Program-made: the position numbers and the translations under genes
Assembly: GCF_000691505.1 (NCBI RefSeq)
Contig: NZ_JMIP02000023.1
Span: 125,273 to 189,272, forward strand
DNA: 64,000 nt
Reading direction: 5' to 3'
Source of the DNA: Halostagnicola sp. A56
GTDB taxonomy: Archaea; Halobacteriota; Halobacteria; Halobacteriales; Natrialbaceae
Notes under the pieces: generated by a model
Database searches by the model: none
Seen by the model: only the letters and a program-made list of their open reading frames with translations
Told to the model about the DNA's origin: nothing
In this document: positions 1-8,793 of the stretch, in pieces
Layout: each line of letters opens with the position of its first letter
Numbering within the stretch: position 1 is the stretch's first letter

Positions 1-1
1 C

Positions 2-292
2 TTCCTCGAGAGCGAGGGAACAACGGACGGCCCCTACGTGGCTGCGAACGGACCGATCATGGCGATGGCCAACGTTACGGTCGACAGTGACGAGATGGAT
101 GGAACGCACGATGAGATGGACGGGATGGACAACGAGACGGACGACGAAATGGGTGGGATGGAAAACGAGTCGATGACCGATGAATCTGAAAACACGGAGA
201 TGGACGGTGACGATAGCGTTCCTGGCTTCGGAATCGCTGTGGCACTCGCCGCCCTGCTCGGTGCAGTAGCGATTGCCCGACGTAACGACTGA
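2..292 (+). CDS. C-terminal part of a PGF-CTERM surface protein (partial)
   Basis: The frame is open from the left edge, so only the last 96 residues are seen. The first residues (around DGPYVAANGPI) resemble the end of a haloarchaeal DUF7282-type surface domain; this is a weak match. Next comes a Met/Asp/Glu-rich low-complexity stretch built on repeats of the type DEMDG and MENES. It ends with PGFGIAVALAALLGAVAIA and a short Arg-rich tail. PGF followed by a hydrophobic helix and basic residues is the known PGF-CTERM signal, which archaeosortase A removes to anchor the protein to lipid at the cell surface. The Met/acid-rich spacer could bind metal, but that is a guess. Confidence 0.8.
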   Translation, partial: FLESEGTTDGPYVAANGPIMAMANVTVDSDEMDGTHDEMDGMDNETDDEMGGMENESMTDESENTEMDGDDSVPGFGIAVALAALLGAVAIARRND

Positions 293-384
293 AACGACGC
301 TGGGCTCGACTACTCACCGATTCCGTCGATCAACCCCATCGACGAAGCCAACGCACTTACGCACTCGAGCAATGAGAGCCACGT

Positions 385-669
385 ATGGCCGCAGACCTCG
401 AGGAGAAGACTGACCGGTACGGTGAACTGCTGTCTACCGCTCTCTCGGAAGCGACCGTCGCACCCCCCGAGGGGTCGCCGATGGCCGACGCCGCCGACGA
501 GTGCTACGAGATGGCCGAGTCCTACCTCGAGGACGGGACCCACTTTCGCGAGCAGGGCGACCTCGTGAACGCGCTCGCGTCGTTTTCCTACGGCCACGCG
601 TGGCTCGACGCCGGCGCTCGAGTCGGGCTGTTCGACGTGCCCACCGAGGGCCACCTTTTTACCGTCTAG
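385..669 (+). CDS. DUF357 family protein
   Basis: This 94-residue acidic helical protein matches the haloarchaeal DUF357 family over its whole length. The recognisable parts are the central segment with MAESYLEDG and the C-terminal ALASFSYGHAWLDAGAR followed by GLFDVPTEGHLFTV. The family is archaeal, forms small helical bundles and has no established function. The start is an ATG preceded by a short gap of about 90 bases after the surface protein gene. It appears to be a single-gene unit. Confidence 0.9.
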   Translation: MAADLEEKTDRYGELLSTALSEATVAPPEGSPMADAADECYEMAESYLEDGTHFREQGDLVNALASFSYGHAWLDAGARVGLFDVPTEGHLFTV

Positions 670-823
670 TCGACAATTTTCGCCCGACCGCACCGGTCGC
701 GATGACCGACAACGTTTTATCTACGTGGCTGACTGTCAGCGCCGAATCGATCACGATAGATAACCATGTAGACGAAACGTATATAACTAATTTGGGTGTC
801 AGTTTATAAGGTAGGCAAAAGCT

Positions 824-831
824 TTTTAAAC
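824..831 (+). promoter_or_regulatory. TATA-like box upstream of the tfb gene
   Basis: The AT-rich octamer tttttaaa follows a purine-rich stretch (ggcaaaagc) that could serve as BRE. It would place transcription start near position 850, about 70 bases before the tfb ATG. This gene would therefore have a real 5' leader, unlike most genes here. Further TATA-like words lie just upstream (779-810), so several starts are possible. Confidence 0.45.
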
Positions 832-919
832 TCTTCGGCCTTACACTATGTTAGCTGCGACGACCGGGTTTCTTCTGGTTCCCCCACCCGGGAGTCCCAC
901 GTAACCAACTCGAAACACC

Positions 920-1894
920 ATGACAGATTCAACGATTCGAACGTACTCACGTGAGAGTGAGACCGAAGCTGAGACGAGCACGGAGGCGGAGGAAACAGAG
1001 CGCTGTCCGGAGTGTGGTGGTCGGGTCGTCTCCGACGCCGAGCACGCCGAGACGGTCTGTGAGGACTGTGGCCTCGTCGTCGAGGAAGACGAGATCGACC
1101 GCGGCCCCGAGTGGCGCGCGTTCGACGCCGCCGAGAAAGACGAGAAGTCCCGCGTCGGCGCCCCGACCACGAACATGATGCACGACCAGGGGCTATCGAC
1201 GAACATCGGTTGGCAGGACAAAGACGCCTACGGCAACTCGCTGAGTTCCCGCCAGCGCCAGAAGATGCAGCGGCTTCGCACCTGGAACGAGCGCTTCCGA
1301 ACCCGTGACTCCAAGGAGCGCAACCTCAAGCAGGCGCTGGGCGAGATCGACCGGATGGCGAGCGCGATCGGCCTCCCCGAAAACGTCCGCGAGACGGCGT
1401 CGGTCATCTACCGGCGCGCCTTAGAGGAGGACCTGCTCCCCGGCCGTTCGATCGAGGGGGTCGCGACCGCCTCGCTGTACGCGGCCGCCCGGCAGGCCGG
1501 CACGCCGCGAAGCCTCGACGAGATCTCGGCAGTCAGCCGGGTCGAGAAGATGGAACTCACCCGAACCTACCGCTATATCATCCGGGAGCTCGGACTCGAG
1601 GTCCAGCCGGCCGATCCCGAACAGTACGTCCCCCGCTTCGCCAGCGGCCTCGACCTCTCGGAGGAGACCGAGCGGATGGCTCGAGAACTGCTCGACGCCG
1701 CCCGCGAGGAGGGCGTCCACAGCGGCAAATCGCCCGTCGGCCTCGCCGCCGCGTCGGTCTACGCCGCGGCGCTGCTGACCAACGAGAAGGTCACCCAGAA
1801 CGAGGTCAGCGAGGTCGCGAACATCTCGGAAGTGACGATTCGAAACCGTTACAAGGAACTGCTCGAGGCCTCGGACACGGCGACGCCAGCCTAA
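920..1894 (+). CDS. tfb: Transcription initiation factor IIB (TFB)
   Basis: This full-length 324-residue TFB recruits RNA polymerase to TBP-bound promoters. An N-terminal zinc ribbon uses Cys29, Cys32, Cys47 and Cys50. It is followed by the conserved B-reader/linker region (RGPEWRAF, then SRVGAPTT). Two cyclin-fold repeats occupy roughly residues 120-205 and 215-310, and the second ends in the DNA-recognition helix with EVTIRNRYKEL. The first 25 residues are a variable acidic tail. Haloarchaea carry several TFB paralogues with different promoter sets. This one is complete, unlike the chimeric TFB at 26716-27846, and makes a good internal comparison. Confidence 0.97.
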   Translation: MTDSTIRTYSRESETEAETSTEAEETERCPECGGRVVSDAEHAETVCEDCGLVVEEDEIDRGPEWRAFDAAEKDEKSRVGAPTTNMMHDQGLSTNIGWQDKDAYGNSLSSRQRQKMQRLRTWNERFRTRDSKERNLKQALGEIDRMASAIGLPENVRETASVIYRRALEEDLLPGRSIEGVATASLYAAARQAGTPRSLDEISAVSRVEKMELTRTYRYIIRELGLEVQPADPEQYVPRFASGLDLSEETERMARELLDAAREEGVHSGKSPVGLAAASVYAAALLTNEKVTQNEVSEVANISEVTIRNRYKELLEASDTATPA

Positions 1895-2024
1895 CGCGAC
1901 CGATAGACTCCGCGCGGCGGTCGCTCCGTCTGTCAGTACACTGTCTCGGTGACCCACGAGTGGAACGTCGGTCGGTCGACACGATCGAGGAAGCTTTTTC
2001 ACCTGCGGTGTGCAATACCGTACC

Positions 2025-2204
2025 ATGGACGAGACGTCGATCCAACTGTTGTGTCCCGAGTGTACCAAAGATTGGCAGCGGTCGCCGGCCGAACTCCCCG
2101 AATCGACTGAACTCTTTCATTGCCCGAACTGTCACGCCTCGAGGCTGACCTCCGAATTCGCGCGAACGGACCGCGACCTCCGGACGCTCAAACAACTCGG
2201 ATAA
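2025..2204 (+). CDS. Small zinc-ribbon protein (59 aa)
   Basis: The ATG at 2025 gives a 59-residue protein with two CPxC knuckles (CPEC near residue 10 and CPNC near residue 34), a single zinc-binding unit of the rubredoxin/ribbon kind. The end is basic and polar (FARTDRDLRTLKQLG). It resembles the many uncharacterised small zinc proteins of Haloarchaea. The ATG is preferred over an in-frame GTG five codons earlier because the protein start then lies about 30 bases after a T-rich TATA-like stretch (gctttttc). Function unknown. Confidence 0.75.
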   Translation: MDETSIQLLCPECTKDWQRSPAELPESTELFHCPNCHASRLTSEFARTDRDLRTLKQLG

Positions 2205-2499
2205 GCCGACGTTTCGAACGGTGTCGTGTGAGTTCGGCTCTCGAAACGACGGGCCACAGCCCGAAACGACGGTTTGTCGCGGGAACCGTTCTCGCGAGTC
2301 GGCGGCTCCGACCGGTGCCGTTGGACGCAGTAAGCATCTTCTTACTGACCCCGCATCGACCGTTGTCGGGAGTTTCGGCGAATTCGACCCGATGTGTTCG
2401 TCGTCTCTCGTGGAAACAGGCAACTACAGGGATCTGCTTCGCGTGTTAACGCTTCTCAAGATAATAATATAACCCTGCAGTGGATACAATTGCATGGTT
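2205..2499. other. Intergenic, no gene seen
   Basis: About 295 bases separate the zinc protein from the UPF0058 fragment. The first 200 are GC-rich with no convincing reading frame in codon use or similarity. The last 40 (ataataatataaccc) are AT-rich and probably hold the old promoter of the UPF0058 gene. Nothing else was recognised. Confidence 0.5.
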
Positions 2500-2640
2500 A
2501 TGAAGAAACAGGAGCTCATTCACCTTCACGGTCTTCTCGCCGAAGTATCGAACCAGTGTGCCGCGTGGGATGACTGTCAGATTAACCTCGAAGAGTACGA
2601 GTCGCTCGGCATTCGGCCGACATCGATTCACAAATTCACT
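2500..2640 (+). pseudogene. UPF0058 family protein, 3'-truncated
   Basis: Starting at ATG 2500, the first 45 residues match UPF0058 proteins very well, from MKKQELIHLHGLLAEV to LGIRPTSIHK. A complete family member continues with a conserved KTDHK..AVFALAGGIT segment and runs about 90 residues. Here the match stops abruptly after IHK at about 2634. The frame then runs on to 2784 as nonsense that is antisense to an oxidoreductase fragment. An upstream ATG at 2494 adds two residues and is less likely. The gene is broken by a rearrangement junction. Confidence 0.8.
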
Positions 2641-2941
2641 TTTTTGCACAACCTACGACGATATCTCTGTGTATCGACGGTGGAACCGCGACGCTCACAA
2701 CGTCCGGCTCAAGAGCTGAAAGCAGTTCTTCGTAATCCTCAAAAGCGTTCTCAGCTGGTAGTCCGAACGTATCGGCGAAGGTGAGACGGTTCTCTTCAAC
2801 GATGTCCGCACAGCCTATGAGAGTACAGCGGTCGTCGGATTCGAACGCTTCACCATGCCGATACCCCATAGCAAACCCGTCTACGGTTGGATTGTCTGGA
2901 TCAGGACCTGTTCCGATAACTGCGACTGTGTAGCTACTCAT
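2636..2941 (-). pseudogene. Gfo/Idh/MocA oxidoreductase, N-terminal fragment
   Basis: About 100 residues are seen, starting MSSYTVAVIGTG: the Rossmann NAD(P)-binding start, then GYRHGEAFESDDRCTLIGCAD and the conserved EDYEELLSALEPDVVSVAVPP. Family members run 330-400 residues, with a C-terminal substrate domain that is absent here. Reading ends at VVGCAKK and a stop at the same junction that cuts the UPF0058 gene. An alternative ATG eight codons upstream (2965) is possible. It probably came from a sugar-catabolism locus together with the AGE fragment next to it. Confidence 0.85.
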
Positions 2942-3119
2942 GTACGTCACTTTTTGTTGTGTCATACCACACTATATGTATTTCCCTCCGATCTGGCGTC
3001 CTGTGTCTTGACGAATCGACCACCGATAAGTTGCCAACTATTCAGTGAGAATAATCTGCTATCGGTATTATTATCCAGTGCGTATACAATCGTCTATTTG
3101 CAATGCCAGACGTAGCTAC

Positions 3120-3299
3120 TCTTACACCGACACATGGGACTTCACTGACGAATATCAGATCGACCGCGACCATGGCGAGTGGCACTCTGGCGTTAATGAG
3201 GATCTCGAACCCGTTGGCCGCAAAGGGGCAGTCTACAAGGCGGCGTATCACAACGGTCGTGCACTGCTCGAGTGTATTGCGGCACTAAAACGTCTATAA
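3120..3299 (+). pseudogene. AGE family epimerase, C-terminal fragment
   Basis: The last 60 or so residues of a sugar epimerase/isomerase of the N-acylglucosamine 2-epimerase (AGE) family remain. The readable block is WDFTDEYQIDRDHGEWHSG, and the terminal KAAYHNGRALLECI matches the conserved ending of these (alpha/alpha)6-barrel enzymes. The family is about 400 residues, so some 340 are missing upstream. No good start exists. The fragment lies 180 bases from the start of the oxidoreductase fragment, on the opposite strand, suggesting both come from one lost sugar-utilisation cluster. Confidence 0.7.
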
Positions 3300-3751
3300 G
3301 TGATTATCGAGAGTTTCGGCTGCTGAGAAAGAGATCGAGTCGTTATCGAAAAGACCGGGGGTGCGCCACGGTCAAGATGGATCGAAAATATAACTTCCTC
3401 AATCTCTGATGACTAAAGCGATTTAGATCCCATATAGCCCCGATGATGGTTAAACGTCAGAAGATAGTAATTGAATGTGAATGTAACTCACATAATTTTG
3501 ATTTCTTCGTGCAGATGTTATCTATCCAGCACTACTTTTCGATCACAGTATCGCCTAAATTCCCTCTACAATACGCGTAAGATGCCCAATACGGTATCTC
3601 TGTATCTTCCGACCTGAATGCAGTCGTGTGCAAGCTATCGGAAAGATACTCACGATAACGCACAATAGTGAAATATTTTCTACCTGTGTGAATCGACCCT
3701 ACTGTAGAGGTCAGAATATAACCAATACGTCACGAAAACTACGTCGAACGG
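3300..3751. other. AT-richer non-coding stretch
   Basis: About 450 bases with clearly lower GC than the flanks. No reading frame has haloarchaeal codon use, and no RNA gene or long repeat is seen. It lies downstream of scpA (which ends at 3752) and is probably degraded DNA of the 2205-3710 scar. Confidence 0.5.
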
Positions 3752-4759
3752 TCAATCCGCGATCGCTTCGCTCGGCTCTGCCTCGACGCCCGCCCGCTGG
3801 ATCCAGAGGTCGCCGAACAGTTCGTCCTGCTCGAGCACCACGGCCCCACGGTGGGCCAGAAATAGCAGTGCGAGGTAGGTCATGACTCGAGAGCCGCCGG
3901 TCTCGTCGATTTCGGCGTAGAGAACTTCCTCCCGGCCGTTTTCGTACTGGGTCTCGAGCACGCTCTCGACGTCTTCGATCACGTCCTCGATGTCCTCCTC
4001 GTGAGTGGTGTGAGTCACGTCGCCCGCGGTCGGTTCGTCGTCGACGCGGAAGTCGTCGCCCGAGTGGTAGCTCAGCTCCTGCATCCCGCGGCCGTAGCCG
4101 CTCGGCGAGTCGCTGGTGTCGTAGCTTCGTGATTCTTTCCACCAAGTCCCACGCTCTGCGTCGCGAAGCTCCCGAACCAGTTCGTCGAGGGTTTCCGGCT
4201 TGCCGCGGGCCGATTTGCGCTCGAGGCGACGGTCCATCTCGGCCTCGAGACTCTCGATGGGGTCGAAGCCGGGCTCGTGATCCTCGACGGGTCCCTCGTC
4301 GGCGAAGGGGGCCTCCCACGGCGGCAGTTCTTCCTCCTCGGGCTCGTCGGGCGCGAACAGTTCGTCGCTTTTCATCCGCAGGAGGACGCTCGCGTAGAAC
4401 AGCGCCCGACCCGACGTTCGCAGGTCCGCCTCGTCTAACACCTCGAGGAACTTGTCGGTCACCCGAACGACGTCGATATCCCACGGGTCGATCTCGCCGT
4501 CCTTGGCGAGCTGGACGAGCAGTTCGACGGGTTCGACTTCCTCCTCGTCGTCGGAGTCCACACCGCCCTCGACGGCGGCGGATGTATCGACCGCGGCGCT
4601 CTCGCCGTCATCGGATCCGTCCGCCCCCGCCTCGCTGAAGGAGAACACGTCGTCTCCGGGGCCGCTCGAGCGATCGCGGTCCTCGTGACCAGCGATCTGC
4701 AGCGGGATGTCGTCGGTCGATTCGGACTCGCCGTCACGTCCTTCGTCCCCCTCAGTCAT
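3752..4759 (-). CDS. scpA: Segregation and condensation protein A (kleisin)
   Basis: This 335-residue ScpA homologue is the kleisin that bridges the heads of the SMC dimer for chromosome compaction. A long acidic N-terminal tail (about 75 residues, haloarchaeal style) precedes the conserved ScpA core (VEPVELLVQLAKDGEIDPW, then ALFYASVLLRMKS). The C-terminal winged helix (VMTYLALLFLAHRGAVVLEQ, then LFGDLWIQ) binds the SMC head. The start overlaps the end of smc by 8 bases, showing translational coupling in one operon. No ScpB gene is seen nearby. Confidence 0.95.
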   Translation of the reverse strand: MTEGDEGRDGESESTDDIPLQIAGHEDRDRSSGPGDDVFSFSEAGADGSDDGESAAVDTSAAVEGGVDSDDEEEVEPVELLVQLAKDGEIDPWDIDVVRVTDKFLEVLDEADLRTSGRALFYASVLLRMKSDELFAPDEPEEEELPPWEAPFADEGPVEDHEPGFDPIESLEAEMDRRLERKSARGKPETLDELVRELRDAERGTWWKESRSYDTSDSPSGYGRGMQELSYHSGDDFRVDDEPTAGDVTHTTHEEDIEDVIEDVESVLETQYENGREEVLYAEIDETGGSRVMTYLALLFLAHRGAVVLEQDELFGDLWIQRAGVEAEPSEAIAD

Positions 4760-7700
4760 CCGCCGGCACCCCCTCGCTGCTCAGGTCGATGCCGGTCACC
4801 GCGCTCACGTTGTCCTGTTGCATCGTCACACCGATCGCCCGCTCGGAGCGATCGAGCATCGCCGAGCGGTGGGAGACGACGACGAACTGGGCGTCGCCCG
4901 CGAGTTCGTCGACCATCTGGCCGACGCGTTCCGCGTTGACCGCGTCGAGGAAGGCGTCGATCTCGTCGAGCGCGTAGAACGGCGCCGGGTTGTGCCGCTG
5001 GATCGCGAAGATAAAGGCCAGCGCGGTCAGGGACTTCTCCCCGCCAGACATCGCGTCCAGACGCTGGATCGGCTTATCGCCCGGTTGGGCCTTCATCGTC
5101 AGCCCGTCCTCGAACGGGTCCTCCTCGTTCTCGAGGTGCAGGGAGCCGGTCCCCTCCGAGAGCTTCTCGAAGATGTCCGTAAAGTGCTCGGCGATCGACT
5201 CGTAGGCGTCCATGAACGTCTGTTTCTTCTGGGATTCGTACTGCTCGATCCGCTCGCGGATGCCGTCCGCCTCCTCGACCAAGGTGTCTCTGCCCTCCTC
5301 GATGTCCTCGAGGTCGCTGCGAACCTCGTCGTACTCGTCGATCGCGAGCATGTTCACAGGCTCGAGTGCCTCCATGTCTGCCTCGAGCAACTCGATCATC
5401 TCGAGGACGGTCTCGTGGTCTGGAACGTCCTCGGGATCGTAGTCGCCGACCTCCTCCTCGAGTGCTTCGAGTTCCCACTCGAGATCGTCCGCCCGCTCGC
5501 GGTTGTCCTCGAGTTTGCTCTCGACGGTGTTGACCCGATCCTGTTGCTGGTCGCGAGCCGTTTTGGCATCGCCGAGTTCGTCTTTGAGTTCCCGACGGTC
5601 CGCTTTGAGCTCAGTGAGTTCTTCCTCGAGTTCCTCGACCGCCTCGCGTTTGTCCGCGAGAACGTCGCGTTTGTCCTCGATCGAGTCCTCGAACGACTCG
5701 ATCTGCTCCTCGTGGTCGGCCTTGCGGTTCTGGGCCGCCTCGATGTCGTCGTGGAGGTCCTCGATTGCGTCTTCGGCGTACTGCTTCTCGAGTTCGAGTT
5801 CGTTGAGCGTGCCGTCGAGGTCGTCGATCTTGTCCTCGCGCTCGTCGATCTCCTCGTTCAGCTCGTCGATTTGGGCGGTGAGTTCCGGGATCTTCGAATC
5901 CGCGAGTTCGGCCTCGAGGTCGTCGATGTCGGCTTCGATCGCCTCGATTTCTGCTTGCTTGTCCTCGATGTTGCCCGAGATCTCGGTCATCCGCTCGTCG
6001 ACGGACTCGCGTTCCTCGCGTAGCTCCTCGAGTTCGTCCTCGAGCCGGTCGATATCGTCCTCGAGATCCTCTCGACTCTCCTCGATCCCCTCGAGTTTCG
6101 ACTCGATCGAGCGCACCTCGTCGGCGGCGTCGGTCTGGCGGTCCCGCGCGTCGTCGAGTCGATCCTCGACGCCGCGCAGTTCCTCGCGAACCGACTCGCG
6201 TTCGTCCTGCAGTTCGGTTATCTCCGTCGCGACGCGCTCGAGTTGACCCTTGCCGCCGCCCGAGAAGGAGTAGCGCGAACCCTTTCGGGAACCGCCGGTC
6301 ATCGCGCCGCTTTTCTCGACCAAGTCGCCGTCGAGGGTGACCATCCGGTAGTCGCCCATGTACGAGCGGGCCGTCTCGATGTCTTCGACGACGAGCGTGT
6401 CGCCGAGGACGTACGAAAAGATGCCGGCGTACTGGTCGTCGAAGTCGACGAGGTCGTACGCGAAGCCGACGATTCCCGGATCCGAGGGCGCACTCGGAAG
6501 GTTTCGCTCGCGCATCTTCGTGATCGGGAGGAACGTCGCCCGGCCCGCGTTGCGCGATTTCAGGTACTCGATACACTGCTGTCCGATCACGTCGTCGTCG
6601 ACGACCACGTTCGCGAGCCGACCGCCTGCCGCGGTTTCACAGGCCGTCGCGTACTCGCCCGGAACGGTGCCAAGCTGGGCGACCGCCCCGTGCAAGCCGT
6701 CGATTCCCGAATTGAGGATCGTCGTGACGGCGCGGCCGAACGACGAGTCGCCGCTCTCGCCCGCGTTGGCCTCGAGTTCCGCGTACTCGGCCTGTTTGGC
6801 CTGAATGTCGTCGTCGAGATCATCGAGATCGTCCTGCAAGCGTCGTTTCTCACCTTTGAGATCCTCGACGACGCCGTCGATGCTCTGACGGTTCTTTTCG
6901 GCCTTCTCGAGTTCGCGTTCGAGGTCCGAGCGCTGGCTCTCGAGTTCGGGGAGTTTCGCTTCGGTCTCCTCGATCGTCTCCTCTTTCTCGCTGATGGCGT
7001 TCGAGCGCCGACGCGCCTCGTCGAGCAGGCGATCCTGCTCGCGCTGGAGGTCGTTCTTCTCGGTTTTTTCAGTCTCGAGCGTTTCCTTTCGCTCCTGGAG
7101 TTCGGCTTTGACCTCGTCGTACTCCGTGTCGACGGCGTCGATCTCGGCCTGTAGCTCCTCGCGTTCGGCCTCGCGTTCCTGAATTTCGGACTTGAGCGAG
7201 GCCTTCTCGAGTTTGTGCTCGCGCATCTCGCTCGTCAAGTCCTCGACCTGTTCCTGTTTGCGGTCGATCTGGACGAACGCCTCGCGGCGATCGGACTCGG
7301 CGGACTCGATCTGTTCCTCGCTGGATTCGATCTTGTCCTCGAGTCGGGAGATGTCGCCTTTGACCTCCTCGATCTCGCTTTTGATGCGCAACTGCTCGTC
7401 CTCGCCCTTGCGCTCGATCTCGGCGTTCAAATCCTCGAGATCTTCGTTTAGGCGGACGACTTTTCCCTGTCGCTCGTCGAGTTCGCGCTGGAGATCCTCG
7501 AGGTCGTCTTCGAGTCCCTCGACCCGCTCCTCGACGGTCTCGAGTTCCTCGCGTTTCTCCTCGAGTTCGCTCGCCTTCCGGTAGCCCTCGTACTCCTCTT
7601 TCTCGCGGCGGAGCCGTCGGTAGCGCAGCGCTGTCTGGCGTTCGTCCTCGAGCTGGGCCAATCGCTCGCGTTTCTCCTCGATCCGGAGTTCAGCCTCGTC

Positions 7701-8324
7701 GATCCGCTCCTGAACGACCTCGAGTTCCTCGAAGGCGTCTTCCTTTTTCGCGTCGAACTCGGCGACGCCGGCGATCTCGTCGATGATCCCCCGCCGGTTG
7801 TAGGGGGTCATGTTGATGATCTCGGTCACGTCTCCCTGCATGACCACGTTGTACCCCTCTGGGGTCACGCCGGCCTGTGCGAGTAAGTCCTGAATGTCCG
7901 AGAGGTTAACCGAGCGGTCGTTCAGGTAGTAATACGAGTAGTAGTTGTCCTCGGTTTCCTTGACGCGCCGGCGGATCCGAACCTCCTCGCAATCGCCGAC
8001 GTCGTCGCTTCCCGCCGCGTTGACCACCTGCGAGCGCTCGAGGGTGCCATCCGAGTTGTCCAGAACGACCTCGACGGTCGCCTCGCGCGGCCCGCCGCTG
8101 TTGTCGCCGTCGTCGTGGCCGGGGTTGTAGATCAGGTCAGTGAGCTTCTCGGCGCGGATCCCGCGGGTTCGAGCGAGCCCGAGCGCGAACAGAACGGCGT
8201 CGATGATGTTCGATTTCCCGGAGCCGTTCGGGCCGGTGATAACGGTAAAGTCCTCGTAAAACGGAATTTTCGTCTTGCGGCCGAAGCTCTTGAACCCATC
8301 CAGAACGAGCGCCTTGATGTACAT
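4752..8324 (-). CDS. smc: Chromosome segregation protein SMC
   Basis: This 1190-residue full-length SMC ATPase folds and organises the chromosome. The N-terminal head has Walker A GPNGSGKSN (residues 31-39). Two long coiled coils, rich in Glu/Arg/Leu heptads, flank a hinge at about residues 510-670 (region with GLHGAVAQLGTV). The C-terminal head has the ABC signature MSGGEKSLTALAF and Walker B FYALDEIDAFLD. The order is coiled-coil protein, smc, scpA, all leftward. The start is ATG (MYIKALVLDGFKSFG), as in the family. Nothing is broken. Confidence 0.98.
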   Translation of the reverse strand: MYIKALVLDGFKSFGRKTKIPFYEDFTVITGPNGSGKSNIIDAVLFALGLARTRGIRAEKLTDLIYNPGHDDGDNSGGPREATVEVVLDNSDGTLERSQVVNAAGSDDVGDCEEVRIRRRVKETEDNYYSYYYLNDRSVNLSDIQDLLAQAGVTPEGYNVVMQGDVTEIINMTPYNRRGIIDEIAGVAEFDAKKEDAFEELEVVQERIDEAELRIEEKRERLAQLEDERQTALRYRRLRREKEEYEGYRKASELEEKREELETVEERVEGLEDDLEDLQRELDERQGKVVRLNEDLEDLNAEIERKGEDEQLRIKSEIEEVKGDISRLEDKIESSEEQIESAESDRREAFVQIDRKQEQVEDLTSEMREHKLEKASLKSEIQEREAEREELQAEIDAVDTEYDEVKAELQERKETLETEKTEKNDLQREQDRLLDEARRRSNAISEKEETIEETEAKLPELESQRSDLERELEKAEKNRQSIDGVVEDLKGEKRRLQDDLDDLDDDIQAKQAEYAELEANAGESGDSSFGRAVTTILNSGIDGLHGAVAQLGTVPGEYATACETAAGGRLANVVVDDDVIGQQCIEYLKSRNAGRATFLPITKMRERNLPSAPSDPGIVGFAYDLVDFDDQYAGIFSYVLGDTLVVEDIETARSYMGDYRMVTLDGDLVEKSGAMTGGSRKGSRYSFSGGGKGQLERVATEITELQDERESVREELRGVEDRLDDARDRQTDAADEVRSIESKLEGIEESREDLEDDIDRLEDELEELREERESVDERMTEISGNIEDKQAEIEAIEADIDDLEAELADSKIPELTAQIDELNEEIDEREDKIDDLDGTLNELELEKQYAEDAIEDLHDDIEAAQNRKADHEEQIESFEDSIEDKRDVLADKREAVEELEEELTELKADRRELKDELGDAKTARDQQQDRVNTVESKLEDNRERADDLEWELEALEEEVGDYDPEDVPDHETVLEMIELLEADMEALEPVNMLAIDEYDEVRSDLEDIEEGRDTLVEEADGIRERIEQYESQKKQTFMDAYESIAEHFTDIFEKLSEGTGSLHLENEEDPFEDGLTMKAQPGDKPIQRLDAMSGGEKSLTALAFIFAIQRHNPAPFYALDEIDAFLDAVNAERVGQMVDELAGDAQFVVVSHRSAMLDRSERAIGVTMQQDNVSAVTGIDLSSEGVPADD

Positions 8325-8448
8325 CGTCTTGTGAGACCTCCGTCAGTTGACCGCTCCCGGCGACCGGACACGCGACTGTCAACCGATCGCTGGGACGATC
8401 GGTCGCGCCACGAAATCACAGCACGCGAGCGGTCGCGGGAACCTGCTG

Positions 8449-8766
8449 TTATGCGACAATAATGTCGTCGGTCCCTGAGTCTTCCGCTTCGTCCTCGCTC
8501 GAATCGGCCGTCTCCTCCTCGAGGTCGCCTTCGGTCGCCTGATCCGAGCCGGCGTCGGCGTCGGCTTCGGCGTCGATCATCTCCGTCGATGATTCCGATG
8601 AACCCGAGCGTCTCGAGGCCGCTCGCGTCGGCGTCTCCGTGTCCAGTTCGGCCTCGAGAATACGGATGCGCTCTTTCGATTCGACCAGTTCCTCGGTGAG
8701 CCCTTCGACCGTCGACTCGAGTTCCGCAACCGTCGATTCCAGCTTCTCGACGCGGTTTTTCGACAT
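8449..8766 (-). CDS. Small acidic coiled-coil protein upstream of smc (DUF7518-like)
   Basis: This 105-residue protein starts MSKNRVEKLESTVAELES. Its first 45 residues form heptads of a short coiled coil, with Leu/Val at the a and d positions. The rest is a very acidic, Ser/Asp/Glu-rich tail ending DDIIVA. A protein of this shape is commonly found just upstream of smc in Haloarchaea, so it may work with SMC-ScpA, but no function is established. The ATG at 8766 is chosen because an upstream in-frame start adds nine residues lacking coiled-coil character. Confidence 0.8.
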   Translation of the reverse strand: MSKNRVEKLESTVAELESTVEGLTEELVESKERIRILEAELDTETPTRAASRRSGSSESSTEMIDAEADADAGSDQATEGDLEEETADSSEDEAEDSGTDDIIVA

Positions 8767-8793
8767 ACCAACTAGCGGTCGGTCCGGACACAT

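Noticed and set aside
4707..6023. Long open frame on the + strand opposite smc (438 codons)
   Set aside because: It is antisense to the coiled-coil coding region of smc. GC-rich haloarchaeal codons keep the opposite strand open, and the product has no family features.
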